Notes: generated by a model not told the origin, from the sequence alone. Counted from the first letter of the stretch, positions 26,932 through 36,897 are shown. The stretch: DNA of 64,000 nucleotides from Sedimenticola hydrogenitrophicus (GCF_025175675.1 NZ_JANIOA010000017.1:1-64000); one strand, 5' to 3'. Translations and numbers: made by a program.

Positions 26932-29778
26932 ATGCAGCCATCCGAGTACCCCGCAAAACAGGCAGAAATCAAGTGGCATCACTGGCAGGCCGCGGAGCCG
27001 GTGCTGGCGGCGGAACTCCGCGTGGTGGCAGGATTCGAGGCGGAACTGCTGCGGGTCTGGGAGGGGAGCGATTTTGTCGCCCAGTACTGCCTGAAACAGC
27101 CCGAACTGCTGATGCGGCTGCAGCGGACAGGTGCCCTGGCGCGCCGCTATGCCGAAGGCGAACTGGATGCCCTGCTAGGCGATAGATTGGGCGCGGTCGC
27201 AGATGAGCCGGCACTGCACCGGCAGCTGCGGCGCTTTCGCAACGAGCAGATGGTGCGCATCATCTGGCGGGACCTGTGCCAGGCCGCCCCGCTGGACGAG
27301 ACCCTGGCCGATCTCTCCGCCCTGGCCGATGCCTGCGTGGCCCGATCGCTCGCGCTGCTCCATGTCTGGGCGACCGAGAAGCACGGTGTCCCTCGCGGCG
27401 AGACGGGTGAGCCGCAGTCGCTGGTGGTGCTGGGCATGGGTAAGCTCGGTGCCCGGGAACTCAACCTCTCCTCGGATATCGACCTGATCTTCGCCTATCC
27501 CGAGCAGGGCGAGACGGACGCCGTCCGCCCGCTCTCCAACGAACAGTTTTTCATCCGCCTCTGCCAGCAGCTGGTCAAGGCGCTCAACAGCCAGACCGCG
27601 GATGGCTTCGTGTTCCGGGTGGATGCCCGGCTGCGGCCGTTTGGCGACGCCGGGCCGCTGGCCTTCTCGTTTGACGCCATGGAGACCTATTACCAGTCCC
27701 ACGCCCGGGAGTGGGAGCGCTACGCCATGATCAAGGCACGGGTGGTGGCGGGCGATGCGGCGGCCGGACGGGAGGTCATGGCCATGCTGCAGCCGTTCAT
27801 CTACCGCCGCTATCTCGATTTCGGCGCGATCGAGTCGATCCGCGACATGAAGCGATTGATCAGCCGTGAGCTGAAGCGCAAGGGCATGGCCGATAATGTG
27901 AAGCTGGGCCCCGGTGGTATCCGCGAGATCGAATTCATCGGCCAGGCCTTTCAGCTGATTCGCGGTGGCCGTGAGCCCGAACTGCAGATCCGCCCCATCC
28001 TGCCGGTGCTGCGGGTATTGGGCGAGAAGCAACAGCTGTCGGCCGAAGAGGTGGCGGAGCTGAGCGAGGCCTACCGGTTTCTGCGGCGGGTGGAGAACCG
28101 CATTCAGGCGTGGAAGGACCGCCAGACACACCTGCTGCCGGAGAGTGAGGCCGGCCGTCTGCGCATCGCCCGGACCATGGGATTTGCCGATTGGGCGTCG
28201 TTCTTCGCGGTCCTGGAGCGGCATCGGCTGCGGGTCCAGGCCCACTTCGACAACGTCTTCGCGCTCAGCGAGGAGGTGGTGGCGGAGTCCCCACTACAGG
28301 CGCTCTGGGAGCAGGAGCTGGAGGATGAACAGGCCGTCGCGCTGCTGGAGCAGTCGGGCTATGCCGCTGGCGCGACGGTGCTGGCCCGGCTGGAAGCGTT
28401 CCGCGAGGGGCATGCCTGTCGCCGCCTGGGGCAGCGCGGCCGGCATCGCCTGGAAGAGCTGATGCCGGTGCTGCTGGAGGCGGTGGCGCAATCCCCGGTA
28501 CCGGATGTGACCCTGGAACGGATATTGAAAATTCTGGAGTCGATCGCCCGGCGCACCGCCTACCTGGCGCTGCTGGTGGAGAACCCGACCGCCCTGAGCC
28601 AACTGGTCAAGCTGGCCGGCATCAGTCCCTGGATCGCCCAGCAGGTGGCCCGTCATCCCCTGTTGCTGGATGAGATGCTGGACCCGCGAAGGCTTTATAC
28701 CCCGCTGAAACGGGAGGGTCTGGAGGCGGAGTTGGAGACGGCGCTGGCCGCGGTCGATGCCGATGACCTGGAGCAGCAGATGGAGCGGATGCGCCAGTTC
28801 ACCCAGAGCAACATGCTGCGGGTGGCGGCGGCCGACCTGACCGGGGGGATCCCGCTGATGGTGGTGAGCGACTACCTGACCGAGATCGCCGAGACCGTCA
28901 CCCGCAAGGTGCTGGAACAGGCGTGGGATTGCCTGGTCGCCAAGCATGGCCGGCCGAGTAATGTGGTCGGCGACGGCAAGGGCTTCGCGGTGATCGGCTA
29001 TGGCAAACTTGGCGGCATCGAGCTGGGCTACGGCTCCGATCTGGATATGGTGTTCCTGCACGGCAACGACAACCCGAACGGCATGACTGACGGCGAGCGC
29101 CCGATCGCCAACGACCTGTTCTATGCCCGCCTGGGGCAGCGCATGATCCACATGTACACCACCCGGACCCCGGCCGGGACCCTGTACGAGGTGGATATGC
29201 GGCTGCGCCCCAATGGCAATTCCGGCATGCTGGTCAGCTCGCTGGAGGCGTTTGAGCAGTACCAGAAAAATGCCGCCTGGACCTGGGAACATCAGGCGCT
29301 GCTGCGGGCCCGGGCGGTGGCCGGCGACACGGAGGTGATCGAGCGGTTCCAGCGCCTCCGCCGCGAGGTGCTGGGGCGCGAGCGCGACCCGGAACGGCTG
29401 CGCGAGGATGTGCGCGAGATGCGCGAGAAGATGCGCGCCGCACTGGACAAGAGCAAGGACGGGCATTTTGATATAAAGCAGGGCGCTGGCGGTATCGCGG
29501 ATATTGAATTTATGGTTCAATACGGCGTTCTGCGCTGGGCACACAAACACCCCGATCTGCTTGATTGGACAGATAATATTCGCCTGCTGGACACACTTGC
29601 AGGGCATCGTCTGTTTACCGGGGAAGTGGCGGAACAGCTGGCCGGGAATTACCGAGCGCTGCGCGCCGCCTACCATCGCAAGGCGCTGAGCGAGCTGCCC
29701 GGGCTGGTTTCCGGTGATGAGCTGTTGCAGGAGCGGGCGCAGGTGTGGGCGCTGTGGCAGCGGTTGATGACGGCGTGA
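26932..29778 (+). CDS. glnE: Bifunctional glutamine synthetase adenylyltransferase/deadenylase
   Basis: Protein of 948 residues that adds or removes AMP on glutamine synthetase according to nitrogen status and PII. Two nucleotidyltransferase domains are visible: GMGKLGARELNLSSDIDLI (about 180) and GYGKLGGIELGYGSDLDMV (about 690), each followed by the helical PII-UTase-like region (GPGGIREIEF and GAGGIADIEF). Length is normal. The order glnE-ilvE-LPS genes is shared with Pseudomonas. Confidence 0.95.
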   Translation: MQPSEYPAKQAEIKWHHWQAAEPVLAAELRVVAGFEAELLRVWEGSDFVAQYCLKQPELLMRLQRTGALARRYAEGELDALLGDRLGAVADEPALHRQLRRFRNEQMVRIIWRDLCQAAPLDETLADLSALADACVARSLALLHVWATEKHGVPRGETGEPQSLVVLGMGKLGARELNLSSDIDLIFAYPEQGETDAVRPLSNEQFFIRLCQQLVKALNSQTADGFVFRVDARLRPFGDAGPLAFSFDAMETYYQSHAREWERYAMIKARVVAGDAAAGREVMAMLQPFIYRRYLDFGAIESIRDMKRLISRELKRKGMADNVKLGPGGIREIEFIGQAFQLIRGGREPELQIRPILPVLRVLGEKQQLSAEEVAELSEAYRFLRRVENRIQAWKDRQTHLLPESEAGRLRIARTMGFADWASFFAVLERHRLRVQAHFDNVFALSEEVVAESPLQALWEQELEDEQAVALLEQSGYAAGATVLARLEAFREGHACRRLGQRGRHRLEELMPVLLEAVAQSPVPDVTLERILKILESIARRTAYLALLVENPTALSQLVKLAGISPWIAQQVARHPLLLDEMLDPRRLYTPLKREGLEAELETALAAVDADDLEQQMERMRQFTQSNMLRVAAADLTGGIPLMVVSDYLTEIAETVTRKVLEQAWDCLVAKHGRPSNVVGDGKGFAVIGYGKLGGIELGYGSDLDMVFLHGNDNPNGMTDGERPIANDLFYARLGQRMIHMYTTRTPAGTLYEVDMRLRPNGNSGMLVSSLEAFEQYQKNAAWTWEHQALLRARAVAGDTEVIERFQRLRREVLGRERDPERLREDVREMREKMRAALDKSKDGHFDIKQGAGGIADIEFMVQYGVLRWAHKHPDLLDWTDNIRLLDTLAGHRLFTGEVAEQLAGNYRALRAAYHRKALSELPGLVSGDELLQERAQVWALWQRLMTA

Positions 29779-29787
29779 CAGATCAAT

Positions 29788-29948
29788 TTTTGCAATATTG
29801 AGTTGAGTGGACAAGCCAGGTGTCGGAGTCAAGCCGATTGGAATGGATCGATTAATTTCCGACAATAGACGGCTTGACTCCGACACCTCCCAATCTGGTG
29901 CAGATAGGGTCAAGTAGCTACATTTTTACAATATTGAATTGAGTGGAG
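29788..29948. repeat. REP-like palindrome flanked by a duplicated sequence
   Basis: The 19-bp arms 29818-29836 and 29870-29888 (AGGTGTCGGAGTCAAGCCG and complement) pair perfectly. On either side the sequence CAATATTGARTTGAGTGG is repeated (near 29792 and 29930), so the hairpin appears to have entered or been copied together with a duplication of the leader. The right copy directly precedes ilvE. Confidence 0.6.
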
Positions 29949-29955
29949 AGATCAG

Positions 29956-30879
29956 ATGGCGAATTTCGCGGACCGCGACGGCTGGATTTGGCTGGACGGC
30001 GAGATGGTGCCCTGGCGCGAGGCCAAGGTGCATGTGTTAACCCACACCCTGCATTACGGTCTGGGCGTGTTCGAGGGAGTCCGCGCCTACAAGACGACCC
30101 AGGGACCGGCGATCTTCAAGCTGGCGGAGCACACCCGGCGGCTATTCCAGTCGGCCCACATCATGGGCATGAAAATGCCCTATGACGAGGCCACCCTGAA
30201 CCAGGCGCAGATCGACGTGGTGCGCGAGAACGGCCTCGATTCCGCCTACCTGCGGCCGCTCTGTTTCTACGGCTCCGAGGGCATGGGCATCCGCGCCGAC
30301 AGTCTCGCCGTGCACGTGATGATCGCCGCCTGGGAGTGGGGCGCCTATCTGGGCGAGGATAACCTGAAGAACGGCATCCGCATCCGCGTCTCCTCCTACA
30401 CCCGCCACCAGGTCAACTCCATGATGTGCAAGGCCAAGGCCACCGGCAACTACATCAACTCCATGCTGGCGCTGCAGGAGGCGGTGAACGACGGCTATGA
30501 CGAGGCGCTGATCCTGGATGCCAGCGGCTATGTGATGGAGGGTTCCGGCGAGAACTTCTTCCTGGTCAAGGACGGCGTCATCTATACCCCCGACCTCACC
30601 TCGGCACTGAACGGCATTACCCGCAAGACCATCTTCTCCTTTTCCGAGGAGCTGGGTATTCCGATTGTGGAAAAACGCATCACCCGCGATGAGGTGTATA
30701 TCGCCGACGAGGCGTTCTTCACCGGCACCGCCGCCGAGGTAACCCCGATCCGCGAGGTGGACAATCGCACCATCGGCGGCGGCAGCCGTGGCCCGATCAC
30801 CGAGAAACTGCAGACCATGTATTTCGATCAGGTGCATGGTCGCCGCGCCGAGCATCCGGAGTGGCTCAGCTACGTGTGA
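29956..30879 (+). CDS. ilvE: Branched-chain amino acid aminotransferase
   Basis: PLP class IV aminotransferase of 307 residues for the last step of Leu, Ile and Val synthesis. LTHTLHYGLGVFEGVRAYK at the N-terminus, the lysine in MMCKAKATGNYINS, DASGYVMEGSGENFF and AFFTGTAAEVTPIREV are diagnostic. An AGAGATCAG stretch precedes the ATG. Confidence 0.93.
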   Translation: MANFADRDGWIWLDGEMVPWREAKVHVLTHTLHYGLGVFEGVRAYKTTQGPAIFKLAEHTRRLFQSAHIMGMKMPYDEATLNQAQIDVVRENGLDSAYLRPLCFYGSEGMGIRADSLAVHVMIAAWEWGAYLGEDNLKNGIRIRVSSYTRHQVNSMMCKAKATGNYINSMLALQEAVNDGYDEALILDASGYVMEGSGENFFLVKDGVIYTPDLTSALNGITRKTIFSFSEELGIPIVEKRITRDEVYIADEAFFTGTAAEVTPIREVDNRTIGGGSRGPITEKLQTMYFDQVHGRRAEHPEWLSYV

Positions 30880-31880
30880 CGGCCCCTCAGGAACAGAAAA
30901 CAGGTGATGGTAAGCCGCTGGTGATCTGGCGGCTCACCGACGGCAAGCCGGGGCATGAGAACCAGTCGCTCGGCCTGTCCAATGCCCTGGCCCGACGGCT
31001 GGCGGTCACGCGACACGACATCCCGGCCGGCGGTCGGCTCACCGCCTGGATACACTGGCTGAGCGGACGCTTCCCTTCCGGACATGGACTGCCACCACCG
31101 GACCTGATCATCGGCGCCGGTCATCAAACCCACCTGGGCCTGCTGGCGGCACGGCGGGCCTTCGGCGGCCGGGCGGTGGTGATCATGAAGCCAACACTGC
31201 CGCGCCGGCTGTTCGACCTCTGCGTGATCCCGGAACATGACGGCGTATCGGGGGACAACGTGTTCCTCACCCGGGGCGTGATGAATACCATTGCTCCCGG
31301 TAGGAGCGCCTCTGGCCTGAAACAACCTGGTGACGAATCTGCGCCCACGGAGCCGGTCGACAACGCATCCGCGCGGGAGGATGCGCCGCAGACACTGATC
31401 CTGCTGGGCGGGACATCCCCGCACTACAAATGGCGGGACGAGGTGGTGTTAAATCAGGTCGAGGCCATCGTGCGGCAGCAGCCCGCGGAGCGGTTTCTCC
31501 TCAGCGACTCACGCCGTACACCGGCCGGCTGCATGGAAAAAATCGCCGCCCTGCGGCTGGCCAATCTCAGCCTGATCCCCTGGCGGCAGACCGGCCCGGG
31601 CTGGGTGGCGGAGCAGCTGGGGCTGAGTCATGCCGTCTGGGTGAGCGAGGATTCGGTCTCCATGGTCTACGAGGCGCTCACCTCGGGTGCCGCGGTGGGG
31701 CTGATCACCCTGGAGCAGAACAAACCTGGCCGCATCAGCGGAGGCGTGGAGCGATTGGTCACCGAAGGGTGGGTGACGCCCTTTGGACACTGGCGGGAAG
31801 CGGGCGGATATGCCCGTTCGCCCGGCGTGTTTGATGAGGCCGCCCGGTGTGCGGCGTGGATGGTGGAACAGTGGTTGTAG
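30861..31880 (+). CDS. ELM1-like (mitochondrial fission ELM1 family) protein with repeat-derived insert
   Basis: Protein of 339 residues. WRLTDGKPGHENQSLGL, GAGHQTHLGLLAARR, LLGGTSPHYKW and WVSEDSVSMVYEALTSGAAVG match the bacterial ELM1/DUF1022 family, whose fold resembles GT-B glycosyltransferases; neighbours in LPS synthesis support a glycan role. Residues about 147-173 are a low-complexity insert whose DNA carries the same 17 bases as intergenic repeats elsewhere here. The start is GTG 30861 or GTG 30876; the latter overlaps the ilvE stop as GTGA and may be the real one. Confidence 0.75.
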   Translation: MAQLRVTAPQEQKTGDGKPLVIWRLTDGKPGHENQSLGLSNALARRLAVTRHDIPAGGRLTAWIHWLSGRFPSGHGLPPPDLIIGAGHQTHLGLLAARRAFGGRAVVIMKPTLPRRLFDLCVIPEHDGVSGDNVFLTRGVMNTIAPGRSASGLKQPGDESAPTEPVDNASAREDAPQTLILLGGTSPHYKWRDEVVLNQVEAIVRQQPAERFLLSDSRRTPAGCMEKIAALRLANLSLIPWRQTGPGWVAEQLGLSHAVWVSEDSVSMVYEALTSGAAVGLITLEQNKPGRISGGVERLVTEGWVTPFGHWREAGGYARSPGVFDEAARCAAWMVEQWL

Positions 31881-31949
31881 CGGAACGTGTCTGCCTATTA
31901 CCTCCCCGGGATCCGGCTGGCAGCGCGTCGTAGGATAGAGTCGTCTGAT

Positions 31950-32837
31950 ATGAAAAAGGTGGGAATCATCCGTTTTAGTGCGTTGGGCGACATTGCCTCC
32001 ACAATACCGGTGGTGCGGGCATGCAGGTATCCCCCCGTGCTCATCACCTCCCCTCTGGGGAAAACGCTTTACGAAGATGAATGTGAGTCGTTTCTCATCA
32101 TGCGTGACAAGCGCGTCACGGAAGCCCTTAGGTTGTTGAGGGCGTTGTGGCGTAGCCGTTTTGACATGATTGTGGACCTGCAGAGTAATGATCGCAGTAA
32201 AATGCTCACCGCCTTGGCGATGACGCCGCGAGTCAACTCCATCGGTATAAATCAGCAACAACAGACGACAAAAATTCTGTCGGATATCGCCCAGAGAAGC
32301 GACTGCTTTTATCCGCTGGACGTGACCCCCGAGAAACGCGAACAGAGTTACATCGTGCTGAATGTGGGTTCGAGCGAGAAGTGGCGTTCCAAACGGCTTC
32401 CAGACCATAAATGGGTTGAATTTTCACGGCTGTTGCTGGATCGCTTTGGTCTGCCGTTTGTAATGACCGGCAGCGAAGAAGAGCGTGAATATGTTCAGCA
32501 CATCGCTCGGCTGGTCCCCGGAAAGGTCGAGGTTTTGGCTGGAAAAACAACCATTCAGGAATTGAAAAAGTTACTCAAGGAGGCCTGTCTGACAATATCC
32601 ACCGACTCGGGGCCGATGCATCTCTCGGCAGTGCAAAAGACCCCGACCATTGGACTGTTCGGTGCCACCAACTGGGTCAAGTCCGCTCCTTTCGGCCCCT
32701 GGAGTGTGGCTCTGTATGATCATGTTTACTACGCGGATGGGCGGCCGCCATCCGGTAGTCGGCTAATTGTTGATGATTATTACAGTAACATCCGTATTGA
32801 GGAGGGGCTTGAGGCCCTGAGGCAGGTATTGTGTTAG
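31950..32837 (+). CDS. ADP-heptose:LPS heptosyltransferase-like glycosyltransferase (GT9)
   Basis: Protein of 295 residues. The N-terminus MKKVGIIRFSALGDIASTIP, VLNVGSSEKWRSKRLP in the middle, and STDSGPMHLSAVQKTPTIGLFG with NWVKSAPFGP toward the end are GT9 signatures. It probably adds heptose to the LPS inner core (WaaC/WaaF/WaaQ type); the exact position is not decidable. The ATG at 31950 is chosen over an upstream frame because family homology begins there. Confidence 0.82.
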   Translation: MKKVGIIRFSALGDIASTIPVVRACRYPPVLITSPLGKTLYEDECESFLIMRDKRVTEALRLLRALWRSRFDMIVDLQSNDRSKMLTALAMTPRVNSIGINQQQQTTKILSDIAQRSDCFYPLDVTPEKREQSYIVLNVGSSEKWRSKRLPDHKWVEFSRLLLDRFGLPFVMTGSEEEREYVQHIARLVPGKVEVLAGKTTIQELKKLLKEACLTISTDSGPMHLSAVQKTPTIGLFGATNWVKSAPFGPWSVALYDHVYYADGRPPSGSRLIVDDYYSNIRIEEGLEALRQVLC

Positions 32838-32972
32838 TGGTTCACTGGGGCGTGTCCCCGCGCGGATGGTTTCTGCCTGCAGCGCCATCCCACCCAAAAA
32901 AGCAGTGTGGCAATCTTTTTACGGGTCTATTTCCCGCTGCGAGATGATGTTGCAAACACCTTGGCTACAAAT

Positions 32973-34064
32973 ATGAAAATTATTCAATTATTGCCTGAAT
33001 TGAACGAAGGGGGCGTGGAACGTGGTGTTGTGGAGCTCAACCGTGAGTTCGTAAAACGAGGGCACACCAGCATTGTAATCAGTAATGGCGGAAGGCTGGT
33101 TCCAATGATTTCTGCAGCAGGTGGGGAGCACATTACCCTTGATGTCTGTAGTAAAAATCCACTGTCGGTTCCGTTTCGCAGTTACAAGCTGAGCAAGCTG
33201 TTTGACCAGCTGCAACCCGATATCATTCATGCCAGAAGCCGGGTTCCGGCGTGGCTTTGTCACTTTGCCAACCATAACCGGCGTTTCCCTTTTATAACCA
33301 CGGTTCATGGAATGAACAGCATCAGTCGCTATAGCCGGATCATGACGACGGGTGACCGGGTGATCTGTGTCAGTGAGGTGATCAAGGGGTATCTGCTGGA
33401 AAACTACCCGGACCTTAACGGTGAAAAACTGCATGTGATACAGCGTGGCGTGGATATGCAGCTGTTTGACCCGGAGGCGGTCGATAGGGAGGTTGTCGAC
33501 GAATTCAGGCGTCAGCTCGGACTGATTGATGCCTTTATTGTCGGCAGTGTAGGGCGCATCACCTACCTGAAGGATTATGAAACCTTCATTGCCGCGATTG
33601 CACAATGTACCGAGTCAATTCCGAATATACGCGGCGTTATCGTCGGAGGGGTAAGGGCGGACAAGCAGGAGTATCTGGCTGGCTTGAAACAGCTGGCGAC
33701 CTCGCTGGGGGTTGCAGAGCGTATTGTTTTTGCCGGCAGCCAGAGTCGTATGCCGGAGATCTATAACCTGTTTGATGTGATGGTCAACGCGTCGCTTAAG
33801 ATGGGTAATGTCGGGCGTACCGTAACAGAAGGGCTGGCAATGAATACGCCGGTCATCGCCACCACTTTTGCAGGGTTGCGCAATCTGGTGGTTGATAATG
33901 TGAATGGCTATATTATCAACAATCAGGATGTGGATGGCCTCGCGAAGAGCATAGAAAAATTATACAGAACGCCAATACGGAGCACGCGCTCGACCGTTGA
34001 TCCGGAATTCACCCTCGACGCCATGGTGGAGAAGACACTCACTATCTACGGGCAGGTGTTATGA
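32973..34064 (+). CDS. GT4-family glycosyltransferase
   Basis: Protein of 363 residues with GT-B fold. LLPELNEGGVERGVVELN at the N-terminus, IIHARSRVPAWL, SVGRITYLKDYETFIAA and the ETF-like VNASLKMGNVGRTVTEGLAMNTPVIAT donor site are present (the usual E is replaced by the GRTVTEG context). Probably an LPS-core hexose or HexNAc transferase on the cytosolic membrane face. Its stop overlaps the next gene's start (ATGA). Confidence 0.82.
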   Translation: MKIIQLLPELNEGGVERGVVELNREFVKRGHTSIVISNGGRLVPMISAAGGEHITLDVCSKNPLSVPFRSYKLSKLFDQLQPDIIHARSRVPAWLCHFANHNRRFPFITTVHGMNSISRYSRIMTTGDRVICVSEVIKGYLLENYPDLNGEKLHVIQRGVDMQLFDPEAVDREVVDEFRRQLGLIDAFIVGSVGRITYLKDYETFIAAIAQCTESIPNIRGVIVGGVRADKQEYLAGLKQLATSLGVAERIVFAGSQSRMPEIYNLFDVMVNASLKMGNVGRTVTEGLAMNTPVIATTFAGLRNLVVDNVNGYIINNQDVDGLAKSIEKLYRTPIRSTRSTVDPEFTLDAMVEKTLTIYGQVL

Positions 34065-35074
34065 AGGTATGCCACTTCATCGCATCACGTGGTCTTGGCC
34101 GGGGTGAGTTCTATGTGGATCTCGTCAATGAGCTGTCGGGTCTGTGCGATATTACATTGATGATTCCAGAGGGTGCCCGTTATCTGGATAGGGTTTCAAG
34201 TGCTGTTTCTGTTTGTCAGTATCAGCATAAAAATTCCAGAAAAAATCCACTGCTTTTATGGGAGCTGGGAAAGCAGTTCAAATCCCTCAAGCCGGATATC
34301 GTGCATACCCATTTTGGTAAGGCGACAGGGATATTTCGCTTTCTCAACAGAGTGCTGCACCTGCCGCACGTGGCGACGAAACACAATCCGCGGAAAGGAC
34401 GGGTTTTTGATCGGCTGGCTCATGTCATTGCCGTTTCTGATCAGGTAAGGGCAACGATTAAAAATTCGCGTGTGCACGTCATACACAATGCAATAACCGC
34501 CGTCCCTATTACGCATAGAAAGTGCCGCCCCGCGAGGTTCACCCTGATGGCGGTCGGCAGGCTGGATCCGATCAAGGGTTTCGATCTGCTACTGAAAGAT
34601 ATCGCCAGGCTGGAGTTCGATTTTCTGCTCAAGATTATCGGTTCAGGACCAGAAAAGCAGCACCTCATGGACCTCGTCTCAACGCTGGGGCTTACCGGTC
34701 GCGTTGAGTTGTTGGGCTATCGGGAAGATATTCCGCAACAGTTGAATGAGGCGGATCTGGTCGTTATCAGTTCGCGCAGCGAGGGTGGCCCGGTGGTCGC
34801 TTTGGAAACGCTGTTTTATGGAAATTTGCTGATCTCCACTCCGGTAGGTATCGTGCCTGAGATTTTGCCCGCTGATCTGTTGGTCGAGCAGGGTGGTTTT
34901 GCAGAAAAAATAGAGCAGGTTTATCGCGATTATACGTACTACGCACAACTGTTCAGCCGGCTGCAACAAACACATCAGCGGGATTTTTTACTCTCAACTA
35001 TCGCGGCTCAGCATATCGAACTATATAGCAACATGCTGGGTTGTAGTATGACGTTAGAACATAATAAACATTAA
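34061..35074 (+). CDS. GT4-family glycosyltransferase
   Basis: Protein of 337 residues. LKPDIVHTHFGKATG, AVGRLDPIKGFDLLL and SSRSEGGPVVALETLFYGNLL match GT4 enzymes. Coupled to the previous glycosyltransferase by ATGA overlap and 23 bases before an O-antigen ligase gene, so it most likely extends the outer core. AT-richer than the housekeeping genes around it, a common trait of surface-sugar genes. Confidence 0.82.
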   Translation: MKVCHFIASRGLGRGEFYVDLVNELSGLCDITLMIPEGARYLDRVSSAVSVCQYQHKNSRKNPLLLWELGKQFKSLKPDIVHTHFGKATGIFRFLNRVLHLPHVATKHNPRKGRVFDRLAHVIAVSDQVRATIKNSRVHVIHNAITAVPITHRKCRPARFTLMAVGRLDPIKGFDLLLKDIARLEFDFLLKIIGSGPEKQHLMDLVSTLGLTGRVELLGYREDIPQQLNEADLVVISSRSEGGPVVALETLFYGNLLISTPVGIVPEILPADLLVEQGGFAEKIEQVYRDYTYYAQLFSRLQQTHQRDFLLSTIAAQHIELYSNMLGCSMTLEHNKH

Positions 35075-35097
35075 GCGTGCGGGGACAGATTTGCAGC

Positions 35098-36288
35098 ATG
35101 TATTCTGATTTGCAGGGCAGTATCAAACAAACCTCCGGGATTGCCGGTTGGTTCATGCGTCACGCGCTTCTGTTACCCGTGGTGGTGATGGCGAGTTATC
35201 ACATCGGCAGGGGAATGGGTGATTCACTGCAGCTGCTCTATCTGTTGTGTGGTCTCTATGCATTAAGAAACATGCATATCGGGCCCCACCGGCGGCTTGT
35301 CTATCTGCTTGTACTGTTGCTCGGCATGATGTTGCTATCGGCGCTCTATCCTGAATTTTCAGCACGGAGTTTGAAGTATTGGGTACTTTATGCGTTGTCC
35401 GGGTTGGTGCTGGTCTTTACCGTCGGTGCCTCTCCGCCGGAGCGGCAGCAGCCCGATTATCGATTGATGGCATGGATCCCGATCGCGCTGCTGGCGGGTT
35501 TTACGATCAAACTAGGGTATCTCTTTTTCTTCGCTAAGAGTTTTGATCCCGCCACCCAGATCAACGGCATGATTCTGGCGGCGTTATCGCCGCTGGTTTT
35601 TCTTGTTGGCAGGCCTGAAAAATATGCACGGGTTACTATATATGCTCTGTTTTACCTGACGGCCCTGCTGGCCTTGTCCGCTGCCGATAGCAGAACCGAA
35701 TTGCTGATGCTGCTGTCGGGCGGTGCTTTTTTCGTCGCCATGTATACCAGAAGACTCACCGCGCTGTTTATTATCATACCCTTCGTGTTGGTCGTGGCCA
35801 TAGCAGCTGACAGTTATCTGTTCAGATCGCAAGGCTTGACCTTCAGTGGTGACACTTTTCAATGGCTGGATACGCTCAGTTCCAAACGCCTGAGCATCTG
35901 GGTCGGGGCATTATCCCATCCTCCGGAAAACTATTTGACCGGGGTGGGGATGCATCGATCCATTGAGTTTCTCCCTGAACTCGATTACGTCAAGCATCTG
36001 CATAACCTGTTTATCGAGATCTGGTTCGAGACCGGTCTGCTGGGTCTGCTGGCCTATCTGGCGCTGGTCTCACTACTGCTGTCCGGATTGCCGCGCGCCT
36101 ACCGGATGCTGCAGGGTATGGACAGGCGGGTCTATGCGGTATTTTTCGCCTCGGGTATGGCGGCCTTGATCGGGGGGCTGCTGGATAAAGGGTATCTTCA
36201 TCCGCTGACACGCTATTACATGCTGTTCTGTTTTACGGTGCTCTATCTTTATCACCGGCGTTGCGGTAAAGCCACAGCCGGTGACTGA
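35098..36288 (+). CDS. waaL: O-antigen ligase/polymerase-like membrane protein
   Basis: Protein of 396 residues with about 11 hydrophobic helices. The large periplasmic loop near residues 265-320 ends in the family pattern HLHNLFIEIWFETGLLGLLA, typical of the Wzy_C/WaaL family. It probably joins undecaprenyl-linked O-polysaccharide to the lipid A core. The ATG at 35098 is chosen; a GTG at 35077 is also in frame. Convergent with gmhA, with a short 7-bp hairpin (36283-36312) between them. Confidence 0.75.
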   Translation: MYSDLQGSIKQTSGIAGWFMRHALLLPVVVMASYHIGRGMGDSLQLLYLLCGLYALRNMHIGPHRRLVYLLVLLLGMMLLSALYPEFSARSLKYWVLYALSGLVLVFTVGASPPERQQPDYRLMAWIPIALLAGFTIKLGYLFFFAKSFDPATQINGMILAALSPLVFLVGRPEKYARVTIYALFYLTALLALSAADSRTELLMLLSGGAFFVAMYTRRLTALFIIIPFVLVVAIAADSYLFRSQGLTFSGDTFQWLDTLSSKRLSIWVGALSHPPENYLTGVGMHRSIEFLPELDYVKHLHNLFIEIWFETGLLGLLAYLALVSLLLSGLPRAYRMLQGMDRRVYAVFFASGMAALIGGLLDKGYLHPLTRYYMLFCFTVLYLYHRRCGKATAGD

Positions 36289-36309
36289 TTAGGACAGGGG
36301 GTTTTTCAG

Positions 36310-36897
36310 TCAGCCAAACAGGGTCTGCTCCAGGGTGTGGCACAGGGCGTGGATGATCACGATATGCTGCTCCTGGATGGTGCCGGTCTCGGCCCCCTTG
36401 GCCAGGATGACATGGTCGGCCAGGGCGGCCGCCCGGCCGCCCTGGTGTCCCGACAGCAGGATGCTGGTCAGCCCCTGGGCACGACACCGTTCCAGCGCCC
36501 GCAGGATGTTGGGCGAGTTGCCGGAGGTGGTGATGGCGAGGAACAGGTCGCCCGGTTGCATCTTGCCCTCCACCTGGCGGCTGAAGATATGCTCGTAGCC
36601 ATAATCATTGGCGATGGCGGTCAGAATGGAGCTGTCCACGGTGAACGCTTCCGCCGGCAGGGCCGGGCGCTCCTTGCCGAAGCGGCAGACCAGCTCGGCG
36701 GCCAGGTGCTGGGCGTCGGCGGCCGAGCCGCCGTTGCCGGCGATATAGAGGCGTCCACCCTGCCGGTAACAGGCGATAATCGCCTGCATGGCCCGGTCGA
36801 AGGCCCCCAGCTGCTCCTGATCCTGCAGTAGCGCCTGCTTGGCCTCGATGGATTTTTCAAGAAACCGTTTCAATTGGTCCGTGTGGCTCGTGTTCAT
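36310..36897 (-). CDS. gmhA: Phosphoheptose isomerase
   Basis: SIS-domain enzyme of 195 residues that turns sedoheptulose 7-phosphate into D-glycero-D-manno-heptose 7-phosphate. Visible: GNGGSAADAQHLAAELVCRF near residue 55, DSSILTAIANDYGYE and ITTSGNSPNILRAL. The start overlaps the end of the aldo/keto reductase gene (ATGA). It could also be the related DiaA, but the operon with hldE supports GmhA. Confidence 0.85.
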   Translation of the reverse strand: MNTSHTDQLKRFLEKSIEAKQALLQDQEQLGAFDRAMQAIIACYRQGGRLYIAGNGGSAADAQHLAAELVCRFGKERPALPAEAFTVDSSILTAIANDYGYEHIFSRQVEGKMQPGDLFLAITTSGNSPNILRALERCRAQGLTSILLSGHQGGRAAALADHVILAKGAETGTIQEQHIVIIHALCHTLEQTLFG

